Below are positions 34,477 to 45,069 of a DNA stretch of 64,000 bases, one piece after another (position 1 is the stretch's first letter; the number at the start of each line of letters is the position of its first letter). A model generated the notes under the pieces. The model saw only the letters and a list, made by a program, of their open reading frames with translations, was not told the origin of the DNA and made no database searches. The stretch is from Winogradskyella haliclonae. GTDB lineage: Bacteria > Bacteroidota > Bacteroidia > Flavobacteriales > Flavobacteriaceae. The stretch covers positions 620,001 to 684,000 of the forward strand of contig NZ_BMDQ01000001.1 of assembly GCF_014635865.1 (NCBI RefSeq), in the 5' to 3' direction. The position numbers and the translations under genes were made by a program.

Positions 34477-35748
34477 ATGAGTCATAAAATAGCCATAATT
34501 GGTTTAGGGTACGTCGGATTACCATTGGCAGTAGAATTTGCAAAAAAATATAAAGTCGTAGGCTTTGATATTAATAAAGATAGAGTTGATGAACTCAAAG
34601 GGGGTCATGACCACACATTAGAAGTGAGTGATGAAGATTTATCCAAAGTGTTAAATAGTGAAGGTAGCAAAGGGCTAGATTTAACCTTTGATGTCAATGG
34701 AATTAAGAATTCTAATGTTTTCATTGTCACTGTGCCTACACCAGTAGATAGAAATAATAGACCTATATTAACACCACTTATTAAAGCATCAGAGACAGTT
34801 GGAAAAATTTTAAAACCCAATGATATTGTTATATATGAGTCTACAGTTTATCCTGGAGTCACTGAAGACGAATGCGTACCTGTTTTAGAAAGGCATAGTG
34901 GACTGACATTTAACAAAGACTTTTTCTGTGGGTATTCTCCTGAGAGAATAAACCCCGGGGATAAGAAACATACTGTTGCTAATATTAAAAAAGTTACATC
35001 CGGGTCAACACAAGAAATAGGTAAAATAGTTGATAACCTATACAAATCAATAATTACCGCGGGAACACATTTAGCGCCAACTCTAAAAGTTGCTGAGGCT
35101 TCTAAGGTTATAGAAAATGCGCAAAGAGATGTAAACATTGCTTTTGTTAACGAGCTAGCTATTATTTTTAACAAGTTAGGAATTGATACTCATGATGTTT
35201 TAGAGGCCGCTGCAACAAAATGGAATTTTCTTTATTTTAAACCAGGACTTGTAGGAGGACATTGCATTGGGGTAGACCCTTTTTATTTAGCACAGAAAGC
35301 TCAAGAGGTTGGTTATCACTCCGAAATAATACTTGCAGGTCGTCGCTTAAACGACAGTATGGGAGAGTATGTTGCTACTGAAATTCTTAAGCTAATGGTT
35401 CTGAGTGACATACCAGTTAAAAAAGCTAAGGTCTTGATGTTGGGTATTACTTTTAAGGAGAATTGCCCAGACATAAGAAATACAAAAGCAATTGATGTTT
35501 ATAAATCATTAGGTCAGTATGGAATGCTTGTAGATGTGTACGACCCATGGGCAGATTTTAATGAAGTAAAGAATGAATATGGAATAGATATGATATCTAA
35601 TCCGTCAAGTGATTATGATGTTATTGTACACGTAGTTGCACATAAAGAGTATGAGGAGTTGGATTTTGATTCCATAAAAAAGACAAATGGCGTAGTTTAC
35701 GATGTTAAAGGAAGCTTACCAAAAGAAGTAGCAAACAAAAGATTGTAA
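34477..35748 (+). CDS. wbpA: UDP-N-acetylhexosamine 6-dehydrogenase (WbpA/TviB type)
   Basis: The enzyme oxidises C6 of a UDP-HexNAc twice to the uronic acid. The NAD motif is IGLGYVGLPLA. The segment GHDHTLEVSDEDL is characteristic of the TviB/WbpA branch rather than UDP-glucose dehydrogenase. YESTVYPG and the catalytic Cys region VGGHCIGVDPFYL are intact, and GITFKENCPDIRNTK completes the C-terminal domain. ATG 34477 is preferred over a TTG 12 bases earlier. The next two genes belong to the same UDP-diacetamido-uronic-acid pathway, with 5-base and 1-base junctions. Confidence 0.88.
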   Translation: MSHKIAIIGLGYVGLPLAVEFAKKYKVVGFDINKDRVDELKGGHDHTLEVSDEDLSKVLNSEGSKGLDLTFDVNGIKNSNVFIVTVPTPVDRNNRPILTPLIKASETVGKILKPNDIVIYESTVYPGVTEDECVPVLERHSGLTFNKDFFCGYSPERINPGDKKHTVANIKKVTSGSTQEIGKIVDNLYKSIITAGTHLAPTLKVAEASKVIENAQRDVNIAFVNELAIIFNKLGIDTHDVLEAAATKWNFLYFKPGLVGGHCIGVDPFYLAQKAQEVGYHSEIILAGRRLNDSMGEYVATEILKLMVLSDIPVKKAKVLMLGITFKENCPDIRNTKAIDVYKSLGQYGMLVDVYDPWADFNEVKNEYGIDMISNPSSDYDVIVHVVAHKEYEELDFDSIKKTNGVVYDVKGSLPKEVANKRL

Positions 35749-35753
35749 TAAAC

Positions 35754-37308
<1,555 letters not shown>

Positions 37309-37338
<30 letters not shown>

Positions 37339-38613
37339 TTTAGAATTGATAAATTCATCTGTATGAATAATGTTTATTGGTACAGAATCTCCAAGGTTGC
37401 TTTTAATTGATTTTAGTATAAAACTTTCTTGTTCTTTATTATAAGAAGCCCCTTTTAATAACCTAATTTCTAAAGATTGATTCTTTTTTTGAATGATTTG
37501 ATATTTTAAAACATCAATTTTACCCATTAAGACTGTAAATACAGGGCTTCCTACAGTTTTGCCATTAAGTTTAATATAATCAGTCGTTCTTCCTTTTAAA
37601 TCTGTTAAAACATGCCTTGAGTTTGTTTTACTTTTTATTTGAGTTGCATAATCACCTGTATCATATCGTATAAAAGGGAAAGCGTAATTATATAATGAAG
37701 TTGCAATAATTCTTCCATTTTTATTGAATACATTTTCTGTTGTACCATCCTCTACAATCTCTAAAATAGCTCTTTCAGTATCAATAACAAACTCATTTTC
37801 AACTCCCAATTCGTATGCAGATACGCCACCATCGTTAAGCCCATAGTTATTATACAGTTTAGTACTAAAGGCTTTTTCTATTATCTTTCTTTGACTAGGC
37901 AATAACATTTCTGCGGTAGAAAAAACAGATTGAAATTTTAATTTCTTATTGTTTTCAATACAATATTGCGCAAAGAGACTTAAAGAGCTTGCATAACCTC
38001 TTAAAAATTTAGGCTTCCATTTTTTTAATTCTTTATATATGTTACTTAAGTCATTATCATCTACGCCAAAAGAGGAGAATTTTTTATAATTAAGGATTTG
38101 ATTATTTATTCTTGATTTAAAGGTTGTTTCATTTTTCACCAAAGACCCTCCAGCTATTACCGCAATTTTATCACCTGGATAATACCCCCCATAGCCTAAA
38201 CCCCTATAAAGTAAACCTGTTCCTATAGAATAATCTTCAATACTCATTTTATATTTTAAAGAAGTTCCTGTTGAACCTCCAGTAGATCCAGCTACACTTT
38301 TAACCGAATAGTTAGATGGAAAAAAACCGTTATAATTTTTTAGTATAGTTGATTTATCTAGTATAGGTATTTTGTTAAGATCCTCTAAGGATTTAAAATC
38401 ATTGAGACTTAACCCTAGTTCTTTAAAAAGACTAGTGTAGTAAGGAATATTTTTTTCACAAAACTCAAACAATTTTAAAAAAGCCTTTAGCTGTTCTTGC
38501 TCAAGAATTTTGATAGAATCATCTGTTTGTAGTTTAAATTTTTCATATAACTTAAAATCTTCTCTTCCCTTAAGTTTGTATGAAATTTTAATTAATAATG
38601 AAGTGTTTTTCAT
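37309..38613 (-). CDS. CapK/PaaK-like adenylate-forming enzyme
   Basis: This 434-residue protein has the phenylacetate-CoA-ligase/CapK fold. The P-loop-like motif is AGSTGGSTGTSLKY (near residue 109). YNNYGLNDGGVSAYE corresponds to the aromatic substrate-site motif, and YDTGDYATQI is the conserved Asp motif that binds AMP ribose. CapK homologues recur in capsule and O-antigen loci. There they are thought to activate a carboxylate that decorates the glycan; the actual substrate is not known. It overlaps the flippase gene by 26 bases in a two-gene minus-strand operon. A second, distant homologue lies at 57.6-59.0 kb. Confidence 0.85.
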
Positions 38614-39859
38614 TTTTTGAAAGCTTTATCAATACTACCAATAAGGTAGAGTTAAATATAAAACCAACTATTCCATAAAAAATTACTGAATAAGAAGGGT
38701 CATTAAAAAATCTGTAACCACAATATAGAGCAATGAATCTTGAAACAAACAAGAGAAACTCATATAAAAAATAAATTTTTTGTTTATTGAAAATTAAAAT
38801 AATCGAACTAATAGGTGAAGTCAAGAAAACCATAAAAAACCAAGGCACTAAATATTTGGTGTACTCTCCAGCAATTCTCCATTCTTCTCCAAAAACAAAA
38901 GCAAAAATACTCGGAGAATAAAAATATATTACTGTGTAAGGAATAATTCCAATCAGAAATAATTTTTTTAAAATTCCTTTAGTCAATGAAAAAATAGATT
39001 CTCCATTGTTATATTTTTTACTTGCCTCTCTAAAAAAAACTTGTTGTAAAGATGCGATTATCATACCCATTGGGCCTTGAACAATTCTTACAGACCAAGA
39101 GTAAAACCCTGTTGCTTTAGCATTAAAGAAATTTTCAAGCAAATATAAAGGCAGATTATTAGAAATTGAGTTAAGTAATGCATTTGGCATTGTGTAAATG
39201 GGGTAATCTTTATATTTAATTAATGTAGTTTTTAATTCACTTTTATTGAATGGGAATAATTTAGGAGAAAGCTTTATTGACAATAAAAACAGATAAATAG
39301 AAGAGAACAAGGCTCCAACAAACCTGCCTAATACTAATCCGGCAGAACCTAAAATAGATAAACTCACTTGGATAAAAGCCATAAAAACACCTTGAGACAC
39401 TTTTCCTTTAGAAATAGAAAGGTATTTGTCATTTCTGTTTAACCAAAAACTGTAAACTTGGAAAACTACAATAAAGAAAGATGTTAGTGGGATTAAAAAA
39501 ATCCAATTAGATATTGTTGACAACCCAAGAAAAGTACTTATTTGATTCTTAAAAAATAAAAGTGCTAAAAATGATATTGTACTTACTATTATAGAAAAAT
39601 AGAAAGCTAATTTTACCACATTAAAACTGTCTTTCTTATGCTTTGGTATTAAGATAGCTTGTTCTAATCTGCCAGAGCTAAGTATGGCTAAAATATTTGA
39701 AGTAGCAAAGAATATTGTATAAACACCTATCTCTCCCGGAGTGTACATTCTGGTTAAAAGCGGACTTATTATTATTGGGATTGCTTGAGCTAAAGCAGTA
39801 CCGCTTAACAGGGTGATTACATTTTTTAGAAATGTCTTTGAATTCAAATGAGATATCAA
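38588..39859 (-). CDS. wzx: Wzx-type polysaccharide (lipid-linked oligosaccharide) flippase
   Basis: This 423-residue polytopic protein has about 12 hydrophobic segments, opening LSGTALAQAIPIIISPLLTR. The polysacc_synt/MATE-type pattern RMYTPGEIGVYTIFFAT is characteristic of oligosaccharide flippases. Wzx moves undecaprenyl-linked repeat units to the periplasm. No ATG is available; TTG 39859 or TTG 39847 must start it. A TAAATTTG box at 39873-39880 is close upstream, which favours the shorter start. Confidence 0.9.
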   Translation of the reverse strand: MISHLNSKTFLKNVITLLSGTALAQAIPIIISPLLTRMYTPGEIGVYTIFFATSNILAILSSGRLEQAILIPKHKKDSFNVVKLAFYFSIIVSTISFLALLFFKNQISTFLGLSTISNWIFLIPLTSFFIVVFQVYSFWLNRNDKYLSISKGKVSQGVFMAFIQVSLSILGSAGLVLGRFVGALFSSIYLFLLSIKLSPKLFPFNKSELKTTLIKYKDYPIYTMPNALLNSISNNLPLYLLENFFNAKATGFYSWSVRIVQGPMGMIIASLQQVFFREASKKYNNGESIFSLTKGILKKLFLIGIIPYTVIYFYSPSIFAFVFGEEWRIAGEYTKYLVPWFFMVFLTSPISSIILIFNKQKIYFLYEFLLFVSRFIALYCGYRFFNDPSYSVIFYGIVGFIFNSTLLVVLIKLSKNEKHFIIN

Positions 39860-39872
39860 TAAGAATGAGATA

Positions 39873-39880
39873 CAAATTTA
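39873..39880 (-). promoter_or_regulatory. possible -7 box of the wzx-capK operon
   Basis: On the minus strand this reads TAAATTTG, an exact TAnnTTTG match. It forms a divergent pair with the box at 39926. Confidence 0.45.
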
Positions 39881-39925
39881 TCTAAATAATTCAATTATAA
39901 GCTGTATTCATAATCTATAAAACTA

Positions 39926-39933
39926 TAAATTTG
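39926..39933 (+). promoter_or_regulatory. possible -7 box of the first Wzy/WaaL-like gene
   Basis: TAAATTTG, the same octamer as the divergent box, lies 8 bases before the first ATG (39942) and 17 before the second (39951). Confidence 0.45.
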
Positions 39934-39941
39934 CTTATCAA

Positions 39942-41228
39942 ATGCAAACAATGAATATTATTGAAGGTTTAAAAGAAAAAGGAGCTGCTTATTTGTTAGT
40001 GATGTTTTCATTTTGTTTGCCTTTAAGCCAGCGCTTGTCCACAGTAGTAATTCTTTTATCCGTATTATTGTCATTGGTTTTTTTAAAAAAATCAAAATTT
40101 CTATTTAAAAAGGAATTACTTTTTTTGGTAGGGCTTTATTTCGTATATACTCTATCACTTATATACACTGAGAATTTTGGCTTTAAATATTTTGAACAAA
40201 AAGCATCATTATTAGCGTTCCCACTAATATTTTTTCTAATTGGAAAGAAGCTATCAAAAAATACTACTGAAAAAATCTTATCTTTTTTTGTTTATGGCTG
40301 TGTTTTGTCGGGACTTTATTGCTACTATATAGCCTTAACAAATTCAATATCTTTTATTGATGGTGCGTTAACTTTTCGACCTCAAGTTAATGCAGATTCT
40401 GGATTTTTAGAATCTTCGATTCGTGGAGGCAATCATTTCTTTGGATCTTTTTTTTCTTCATTACATCATACTACTTATTTTGGAATGTACATTAATTTGG
40501 CGATAGCTATTTTGTTGTTTAAAAAACCTCTATTTAGAAATAAAATAATAAGGCTAAGCTTTTTGGTGTTTTTAAGTATAGTTTTAATACAAGTTTCTTC
40601 TCGAGCAGGTTTAGTAACATTACTGATTATTTATGTTTTTTATTTGTTTAAATTTTTGAGTAGACTAAAGTTTTTTACTCTTTTAACTCTAGTACTAATC
40701 TCTTCATTTATGGTATCTCAATTTAATCCTAGAATAAAAAAAACAGTTGATAATCTTATAGATAAAGGGCTAAATTTTGACAATGAAGATATTGGTAGTA
40801 TGTCTCAAAGGTTTATGACTTGGGATGCATCATTAGAAATCATAAAAAAGAACCCGATTGTTGGTGTAGGTATTGGAGACACCTATAATGAGTTAAAACA
40901 AGTATACAGACAAAAAAGATATATTTACCCTTACAGAGAAAGATTAAACTCTCATAATCAGTATTTACAACTTTTAGTAGAGTGTGGAGTCTTTGGATTA
41001 TTATTGTTTGGTTTTACTATAAAAAATCTAATAGTCAGACGTAAATCTAGAGATAGTAATTATATTATTACATGCTTTATAATAATTATTGTGTTTAATA
41101 GTTTTTTTGAAAGTATTTTAAATCAATATTCTGGACTAGCTTTTTTCTGTTTTTTTTATTGCTTATTTATGTTTTATAAAAGCCCAACTAAAATATTAAA
41201 GAAAGACATACAATATGCTAAAGATTAA
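39942..41228 (+). CDS. O-antigen ligase/polymerase family (Wzy_C/WaaL-like) membrane protein
   Basis: This 428-residue polytopic protein has about 11 hydrophobic segments. The O-antigen ligase domain signature is visible in the second half. SSRAGLVTLLIIYVFYLFK comes first, then NPIVGVGIGDTY and the large periplasmic loop with RLNSHNQYLQLLVECGVFG, whose His-Asn-x-Tyr-Leu is typical of WaaL and Wzy. It may polymerise repeat units or attach the chain to lipid A core; sequence alone does not decide. ATG 39951 may be the true start, given the nearby promoter box. It overlaps the next gene by 14 bases. Confidence 0.8.
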   Translation: MQTMNIIEGLKEKGAAYLLVMFSFCLPLSQRLSTVVILLSVLLSLVFLKKSKFLFKKELLFLVGLYFVYTLSLIYTENFGFKYFEQKASLLAFPLIFFLIGKKLSKNTTEKILSFFVYGCVLSGLYCYYIALTNSISFIDGALTFRPQVNADSGFLESSIRGGNHFFGSFFSSLHHTTYFGMYINLAIAILLFKKPLFRNKIIRLSFLVFLSIVLIQVSSRAGLVTLLIIYVFYLFKFLSRLKFFTLLTLVLISSFMVSQFNPRIKKTVDNLIDKGLNFDNEDIGSMSQRFMTWDASLEIIKKNPIVGVGIGDTYNELKQVYRQKRYIYPYRERLNSHNQYLQLLVECGVFGLLLFGFTIKNLIVRRKSRDSNYIITCFIIIIVFNSFFESILNQYSGLAFFCFFYCLFMFYKSPTKILKKDIQYAKD

Positions 41229-42471
41229 GCTAAATATTAGGTTTTATTTTGTTGCATATTTCTTTATGCTACTATTTTTATACTATTATAAAATAGTCAC
41301 TTATCCTACTTGGAATTATTTTGCCTACCTAAATGATTCTAAGTTTGATTTTTCTTTTTTCCGTTTCCTAATAGTAGTTCCTTTGTTCTTTTTTAACTTA
41401 AGAACACTTCTAAAATTAGATAAAGAAAAAATAATATTTGCAATTGCAGCTTTATTATTTATGCTACTTACCATACCCTCTTTAATTTCGGCAATATCTA
41501 AAAACCTGTACCCTCTAAAACTATTGATATATCATCAAGCTTTATTTTTGGCTGTAGTTTATTTTTCTAGAGTTAAAATCCCTCTTCATAAAATCCCTAC
41601 AGTTAATAAAAAACAAGCATTGCTTATTTTATTTTTGCTATGTTCCTTAGGAATAATACCTTATTTAATTGCCTATGGACCATATATAAACCTTAAAAAC
41701 CTTCTTCTTATAGATGTTTATGAAACTAGATTGAATGTCAGAGGAATAAACAACCCTTATTTTGGCTATACATATTCTTTATATACAAAAATATTATTAC
41801 CACTATTAATTGTTTTTGCTTTAGAATTAAAAAAGTGGTGGATTGCAATTATTGGAGTGTTGTATGTTATTCTTTTTTATCTTTTTGGTGCTCACAAGAC
41901 AGTATATTTAGGGTTAATTGTAATATTAATTTTTTATAGGTTTACATATTTAAAGACCATAATAAAGCTTATAAAAATATCTAATATATTAATCGTCATA
42001 TCTGCAGTTTTGGCTTTTTTTAAATTTGATTATTTGTGGATATTATTATTTAGAAGAGTACATTTTACTCCAGCAATTTTAGATTTACAATATTTGCAGT
42101 TTTTTGAGGGAAAGCATACATATTGGTCTCAATCGTTTTTAAATTTTATTAAAGACTATCCTTTTGAAAAACCCTATACAAAACTTATAGGAGAATATTA
42201 TTTTAAGAATCCAGATATGAATGCTAACAATGGACTAATTTCCGAAGGGTTTATGAACTTTGGCTCTATAGGTGTTTTGGTCAATATATTAATAGTTTCA
42301 GTATATTTTATGATACTTAGTAACTTAAATATTAAATACAGATATTTTGGTATTTATTTATTGGTAGTATTAGCTTTTATAAGTTCTTCTACCTTAACTG
42401 TCCTACTTACACACGGAGCGTTTGCATTATTAATTTTATCAATTTTTTTGCTTAATGAAAAAGAAGGTTAA
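41215..42471 (+). CDS. polytopic membrane protein, probable O-antigen polymerase (Wzy-like)
   Basis: This 418-residue protein has 10-12 hydrophobic segments and a periplasmic loop (LDLQYLQFFEGKHTYWSQSF, then NNGLISEGFMNFGSIG) like those of EpsG/Wzy polymerases. No strict catalytic motif is recognisable; Wzy proteins are poorly conserved. Overlap with both neighbours (14 bases upstream, 17 downstream) places it in the glycosyltransferase operon. It could alternatively be a ligase, with the preceding gene as polymerase. Confidence 0.65.
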   Translation: MLKIKLNIRFYFVAYFFMLLFLYYYKIVTYPTWNYFAYLNDSKFDFSFFRFLIVVPLFFFNLRTLLKLDKEKIIFAIAALLFMLLTIPSLISAISKNLYPLKLLIYHQALFLAVVYFSRVKIPLHKIPTVNKKQALLILFLLCSLGIIPYLIAYGPYINLKNLLLIDVYETRLNVRGINNPYFGYTYSLYTKILLPLLIVFALELKKWWIAIIGVLYVILFYLFGAHKTVYLGLIVILIFYRFTYLKTIIKLIKISNILIVISAVLAFFKFDYLWILLFRRVHFTPAILDLQYLQFFEGKHTYWSQSFLNFIKDYPFEKPYTKLIGEYYFKNPDMNANNGLISEGFMNFGSIGVLVNILIVSVYFMILSNLNIKYRYFGIYLLVVLAFISSSTLTVLLTHGAFALLILSIFLLNEKEG

Positions 42472-43561
42472 AGTATGTCATATCACATCTGTGCACACGA
42501 GGTATGATGTACGAGTTTTCATAAAAGAGTGTATAAGTATAGCTAAAGCTGATTATGACGTGACTCTAATCGTTGCAGATGGGTTGGGTGATGAACATAT
42601 TTTTAATGTTAATATAATTGATGTAGGAAAGGAAAAAGGGCGATTTAGTAGGATTTTGCGAAGTAGCAATAAGGTATATAAAAAGGCAAAATCAATAAAT
42701 GCAGATATTTACCATTTTCATGACCCAGAGTTAATGCTTTACGGGTTAATGCTTAAGAGTAAGACTAGAAAAGTTGTTTATGATATTCATGAAGACTTGG
42801 CAAAACAATTAGAGATTAAGCCATGGCTTAATAAATTTTTAAAGCCAATTTTCATAAAGTTGTTCAAAATTATAGAGGGTTTTGTAGCTAAAAAAATGGA
42901 TGGCCTAATAGTGCCACAGCCATATATGAAACACAAATATTTAAAATATAACTCTAATACCGTTTTAGTCGAAAACTTTGTAATTCTTGATAACAAGAAC
43001 CCTGAAATTGAAGTCGATTATTCGACAACTACGGCGTTCCATGCTGGCGCATTAACCGAAGAGCGTGGATTACTCAATATGCTTGAGGTATACTCTAAAA
43101 TAAAGGAACCGAATCGCTTAATTTTGGCGGGTAATATTAATTCTAAAACACTAAATGAGTTAAAGAATTTTGAGGAGTATGATAATGTAGACTACTTAGG
43201 CCTAATACCATTTAATGAAGTAAGCAAATACTATAAAACATCTTCAATAGGTCTAATTTTATATAATAATGTAGGTCAGTATTACCTATCGTATGCCATT
43301 AAGTTATTTGAATACATGAGAAATGGAATTCCTGTCATAATGCCAGACTTTGGAGAGTGGAAAGCGTTTAACAAGGAAAATAATTGCGGTATAAATGTTG
43401 ACCCTACAAATCACGAAGAAGTTGTTAAAGCTATTGAATATTTAAATAATAATCCTGAAGAAAAGAAAAAACTTGGAGCTAATGGGCGCAAGTCTGTCAT
43501 AGGTAAGTACAACTGGAATTTAGCTGAAAATAGATTATTAAACCTATATCAGAACTTATAA
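42455..43561 (+). CDS. GT4-family (GT-B fold) glycosyltransferase
   Basis: This 368-residue protein opens VCHITSVHTRYDVRVFIKE, the N-terminal acceptor domain of GT4 enzymes. ADIYHFHDPELMLYG is typical of the WcaC/GT4 subgroup, and AFHAGALTEERGLLNMLEV begins the nucleotide-sugar domain. KLFEYMRNGIPVIMPDFGEW is the E-x7-E-type donor-binding motif in variant form. It is retaining, cytosolic or peripheral, and the donor sugar is unknown. It ends this plus-strand sub-operon; the next gene is on the other strand. Confidence 0.88.
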   Translation: MKKKVKVCHITSVHTRYDVRVFIKECISIAKADYDVTLIVADGLGDEHIFNVNIIDVGKEKGRFSRILRSSNKVYKKAKSINADIYHFHDPELMLYGLMLKSKTRKVVYDIHEDLAKQLEIKPWLNKFLKPIFIKLFKIIEGFVAKKMDGLIVPQPYMKHKYLKYNSNTVLVENFVILDNKNPEIEVDYSTTTAFHAGALTEERGLLNMLEVYSKIKEPNRLILAGNINSKTLNELKNFEEYDNVDYLGLIPFNEVSKYYKTSSIGLILYNNVGQYYLSYAIKLFEYMRNGIPVIMPDFGEWKAFNKENNCGINVDPTNHEEVVKAIEYLNNNPEEKKKLGANGRKSVIGKYNWNLAENRLLNLYQNL

Positions 43562-43576
43562 TTCACCCAGCTTAAT

Positions 43577-44338
43577 TTAATTCTTATTAAGGGCAATTTG
43601 ATCTACTTCGGATTTACTTAAACCTCTTTTATAAAATCTAAAATTATCATAAACCCCTGGCGCACCATACTTCATAGAATTATGCATGCCTAACAATAAG
43701 TCTGAGGAGTTGTTTAATAATTCACCTTCAATTGTTCTATTATTTAAGACCTTACCATTTACATAGAGCTTCATAGACTTTCCATCATAAGTTCCAATAA
43801 TGTTATACCAGTTTTCAGGGAACCATGTATCTGGTTTTGTTCTTATAGAATTGTATTTTCCATTTATAACCAGACCAAATCTAAAAGAACCCCTTACTTT
43901 ATCACTAGGGTGTTCATTACCAGTAGCACCTATATAATATTGAGGCAGAGTAGAATCTTCTGAGTCACTAGGTTTAATAACAATAGGGTCATTACCACTT
44001 CCCTTAAAAGATATTGGCTTATACCAAACGGATATTGTCAGTTCCTTCTGGGAATTAAGCCCATCCAAGTTAAAAGCTTTTACATGGTCAGCGATACCGT
44101 CAAGATATATAGCAGATTTTTCGGCTCCAAAACGATTTGCTACATACTTTCCAAATACATCGTCGTTTTCGTTTTCGTTTCTAATTCCATCAAATAGCAT
44201 TGAGTATGTAAGGTCTTTTATATCAACTATTTGCTCCTTAACGATTGCTTTTTTTGTTATTGGCTCTATTTTTTCTTCTTTCTTTTCTCCACAAGAAAAC
44301 ATAAATACAATTGTCAGTAAAGAAATAATTTTTTTCAT
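43577..44338 (-). CDS. LamG/concanavalin-like jelly-roll lipoprotein
   Basis: This 253-residue protein has a lipoprotein signal, SLLTIVFMFSC (Cys16), a short charged linker, and then a LamG-like domain. AIYLDGIADHVKAFNLDGL, LTISVWYKP, WYNIIGTYDGKSMKLYVNGK and YDNFRFYKRGLSKSEVDQI are all hallmark strands. LamG jelly-rolls bind glycans or proteins. It is the only lipoprotein in the polysaccharide region and is encoded against the surrounding genes, so it may bind or retain the polysaccharide; this is inference. Confidence 0.85.
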   Translation of the reverse strand: MKKIISLLTIVFMFSCGEKKEEKIEPITKKAIVKEQIVDIKDLTYSMLFDGIRNENENDDVFGKYVANRFGAEKSAIYLDGIADHVKAFNLDGLNSQKELTISVWYKPISFKGSGNDPIVIKPSDSEDSTLPQYYIGATGNEHPSDKVRGSFRFGLVINGKYNSIRTKPDTWFPENWYNIIGTYDGKSMKLYVNGKVLNNRTIEGELLNNSSDLLLGMHNSMKYGAPGVYDNFRFYKRGLSKSEVDQIALNKN

Positions 44339-44407
44339 ATTATTATATTAAATGGATTAATTTAAACTTATGTCATCCTTATAAACCCAAAACTAAGTTT
44401 TATATTT

Positions 44408-44415
44408 TATTTTTG
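44408..44415 (+). promoter_or_regulatory. possible -7 box of the PIG-L operon
   Basis: TATTTTTG fits TAnnTTTG and lies 14 bases before the ATG of the deacetylase gene, starting the second large glycan operon. Confidence 0.45.
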
Positions 44416-44429
44416 AAGAAATTTTTTTT

Positions 44430-45068
44430 ATGATATCGAAATTTAAAAACGTTTTAGTATTAGCACCTCACACTGACGACGGAGAATTTGGTTGTGGTGG
44501 CACGATTTCTAGATTAATTGACCAAGGAGCCACTGTACATTACGTCGCATTTAGTTGGTGCGAAGAGTCCGTGCCTCAAGGGTTTCCTAAAGATATCTTA
44601 AAATCAGAGGTAAAAAATGCAACATCAGTTCTTGGAATAAAACCTGAAAATTTGCATATTTTAGATTATAAGGTAAGATATTTTACATCTAAAAGGCAAG
44701 AGATTTTAGAAGATTTAATTCTATTTAGGAAGAAAATTAATCCGGATTTAATTTTTATTCCATCGATAAACGACGTTCATCAAGACCATATGACCATTGC
44801 TACAGAAGCTGTAAGAGCATTTAAAAATAGAAATATATTATCTTACGAGCTACCATGGAATAATTTTAAGTTTTCTATGGATTACTTTTTTAAATTGTCT
44901 GAAAATCAAGTTCTAACTAAACTAAACTCATTAAGTCAATACAAATCCCAAATAGCAATTAGAAACTATGCATCTGAGGATTTTATAAAAGGATTAGCTA
45001 AAGTAAGAGGAACACAGGTGGGTACAGAATATTGTGAAGTTTTTGAAGTTGTAAGAATAATATCGTAA
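44430..45068 (+). CDS. PIG-L/LmbE-family zinc N-deacetylase
   Basis: This 212-residue protein has the metal motif LAPHTDDGEFGCGGT at residues 11-25, a variant of AHPDDE with the His-x-Asp-Asp ligands kept. The second ligand motif is NDVHQDHMTIATEA. The family removes N-acetyl groups from GlcNAc-containing lipids or small molecules. One base separates it from an LpxD-like acyltransferase, so the pair probably removes an acetyl and puts on another acyl group. It is cytosolic, so the substrate is likely a nucleotide sugar or a polyprenyl-linked sugar on the inner leaflet. Confidence 0.9.
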   Translation: MISKFKNVLVLAPHTDDGEFGCGGTISRLIDQGATVHYVAFSWCEESVPQGFPKDILKSEVKNATSVLGIKPENLHILDYKVRYFTSKRQEILEDLILFRKKINPDLIFIPSINDVHQDHMTIATEAVRAFKNRNILSYELPWNNFKFSMDYFFKLSENQVLTKLNSLSQYKSQIAIRNYASEDFIKGLAKVRGTQVGTEYCEVFEVVRIIS

Positions 45069-45069
45069 A

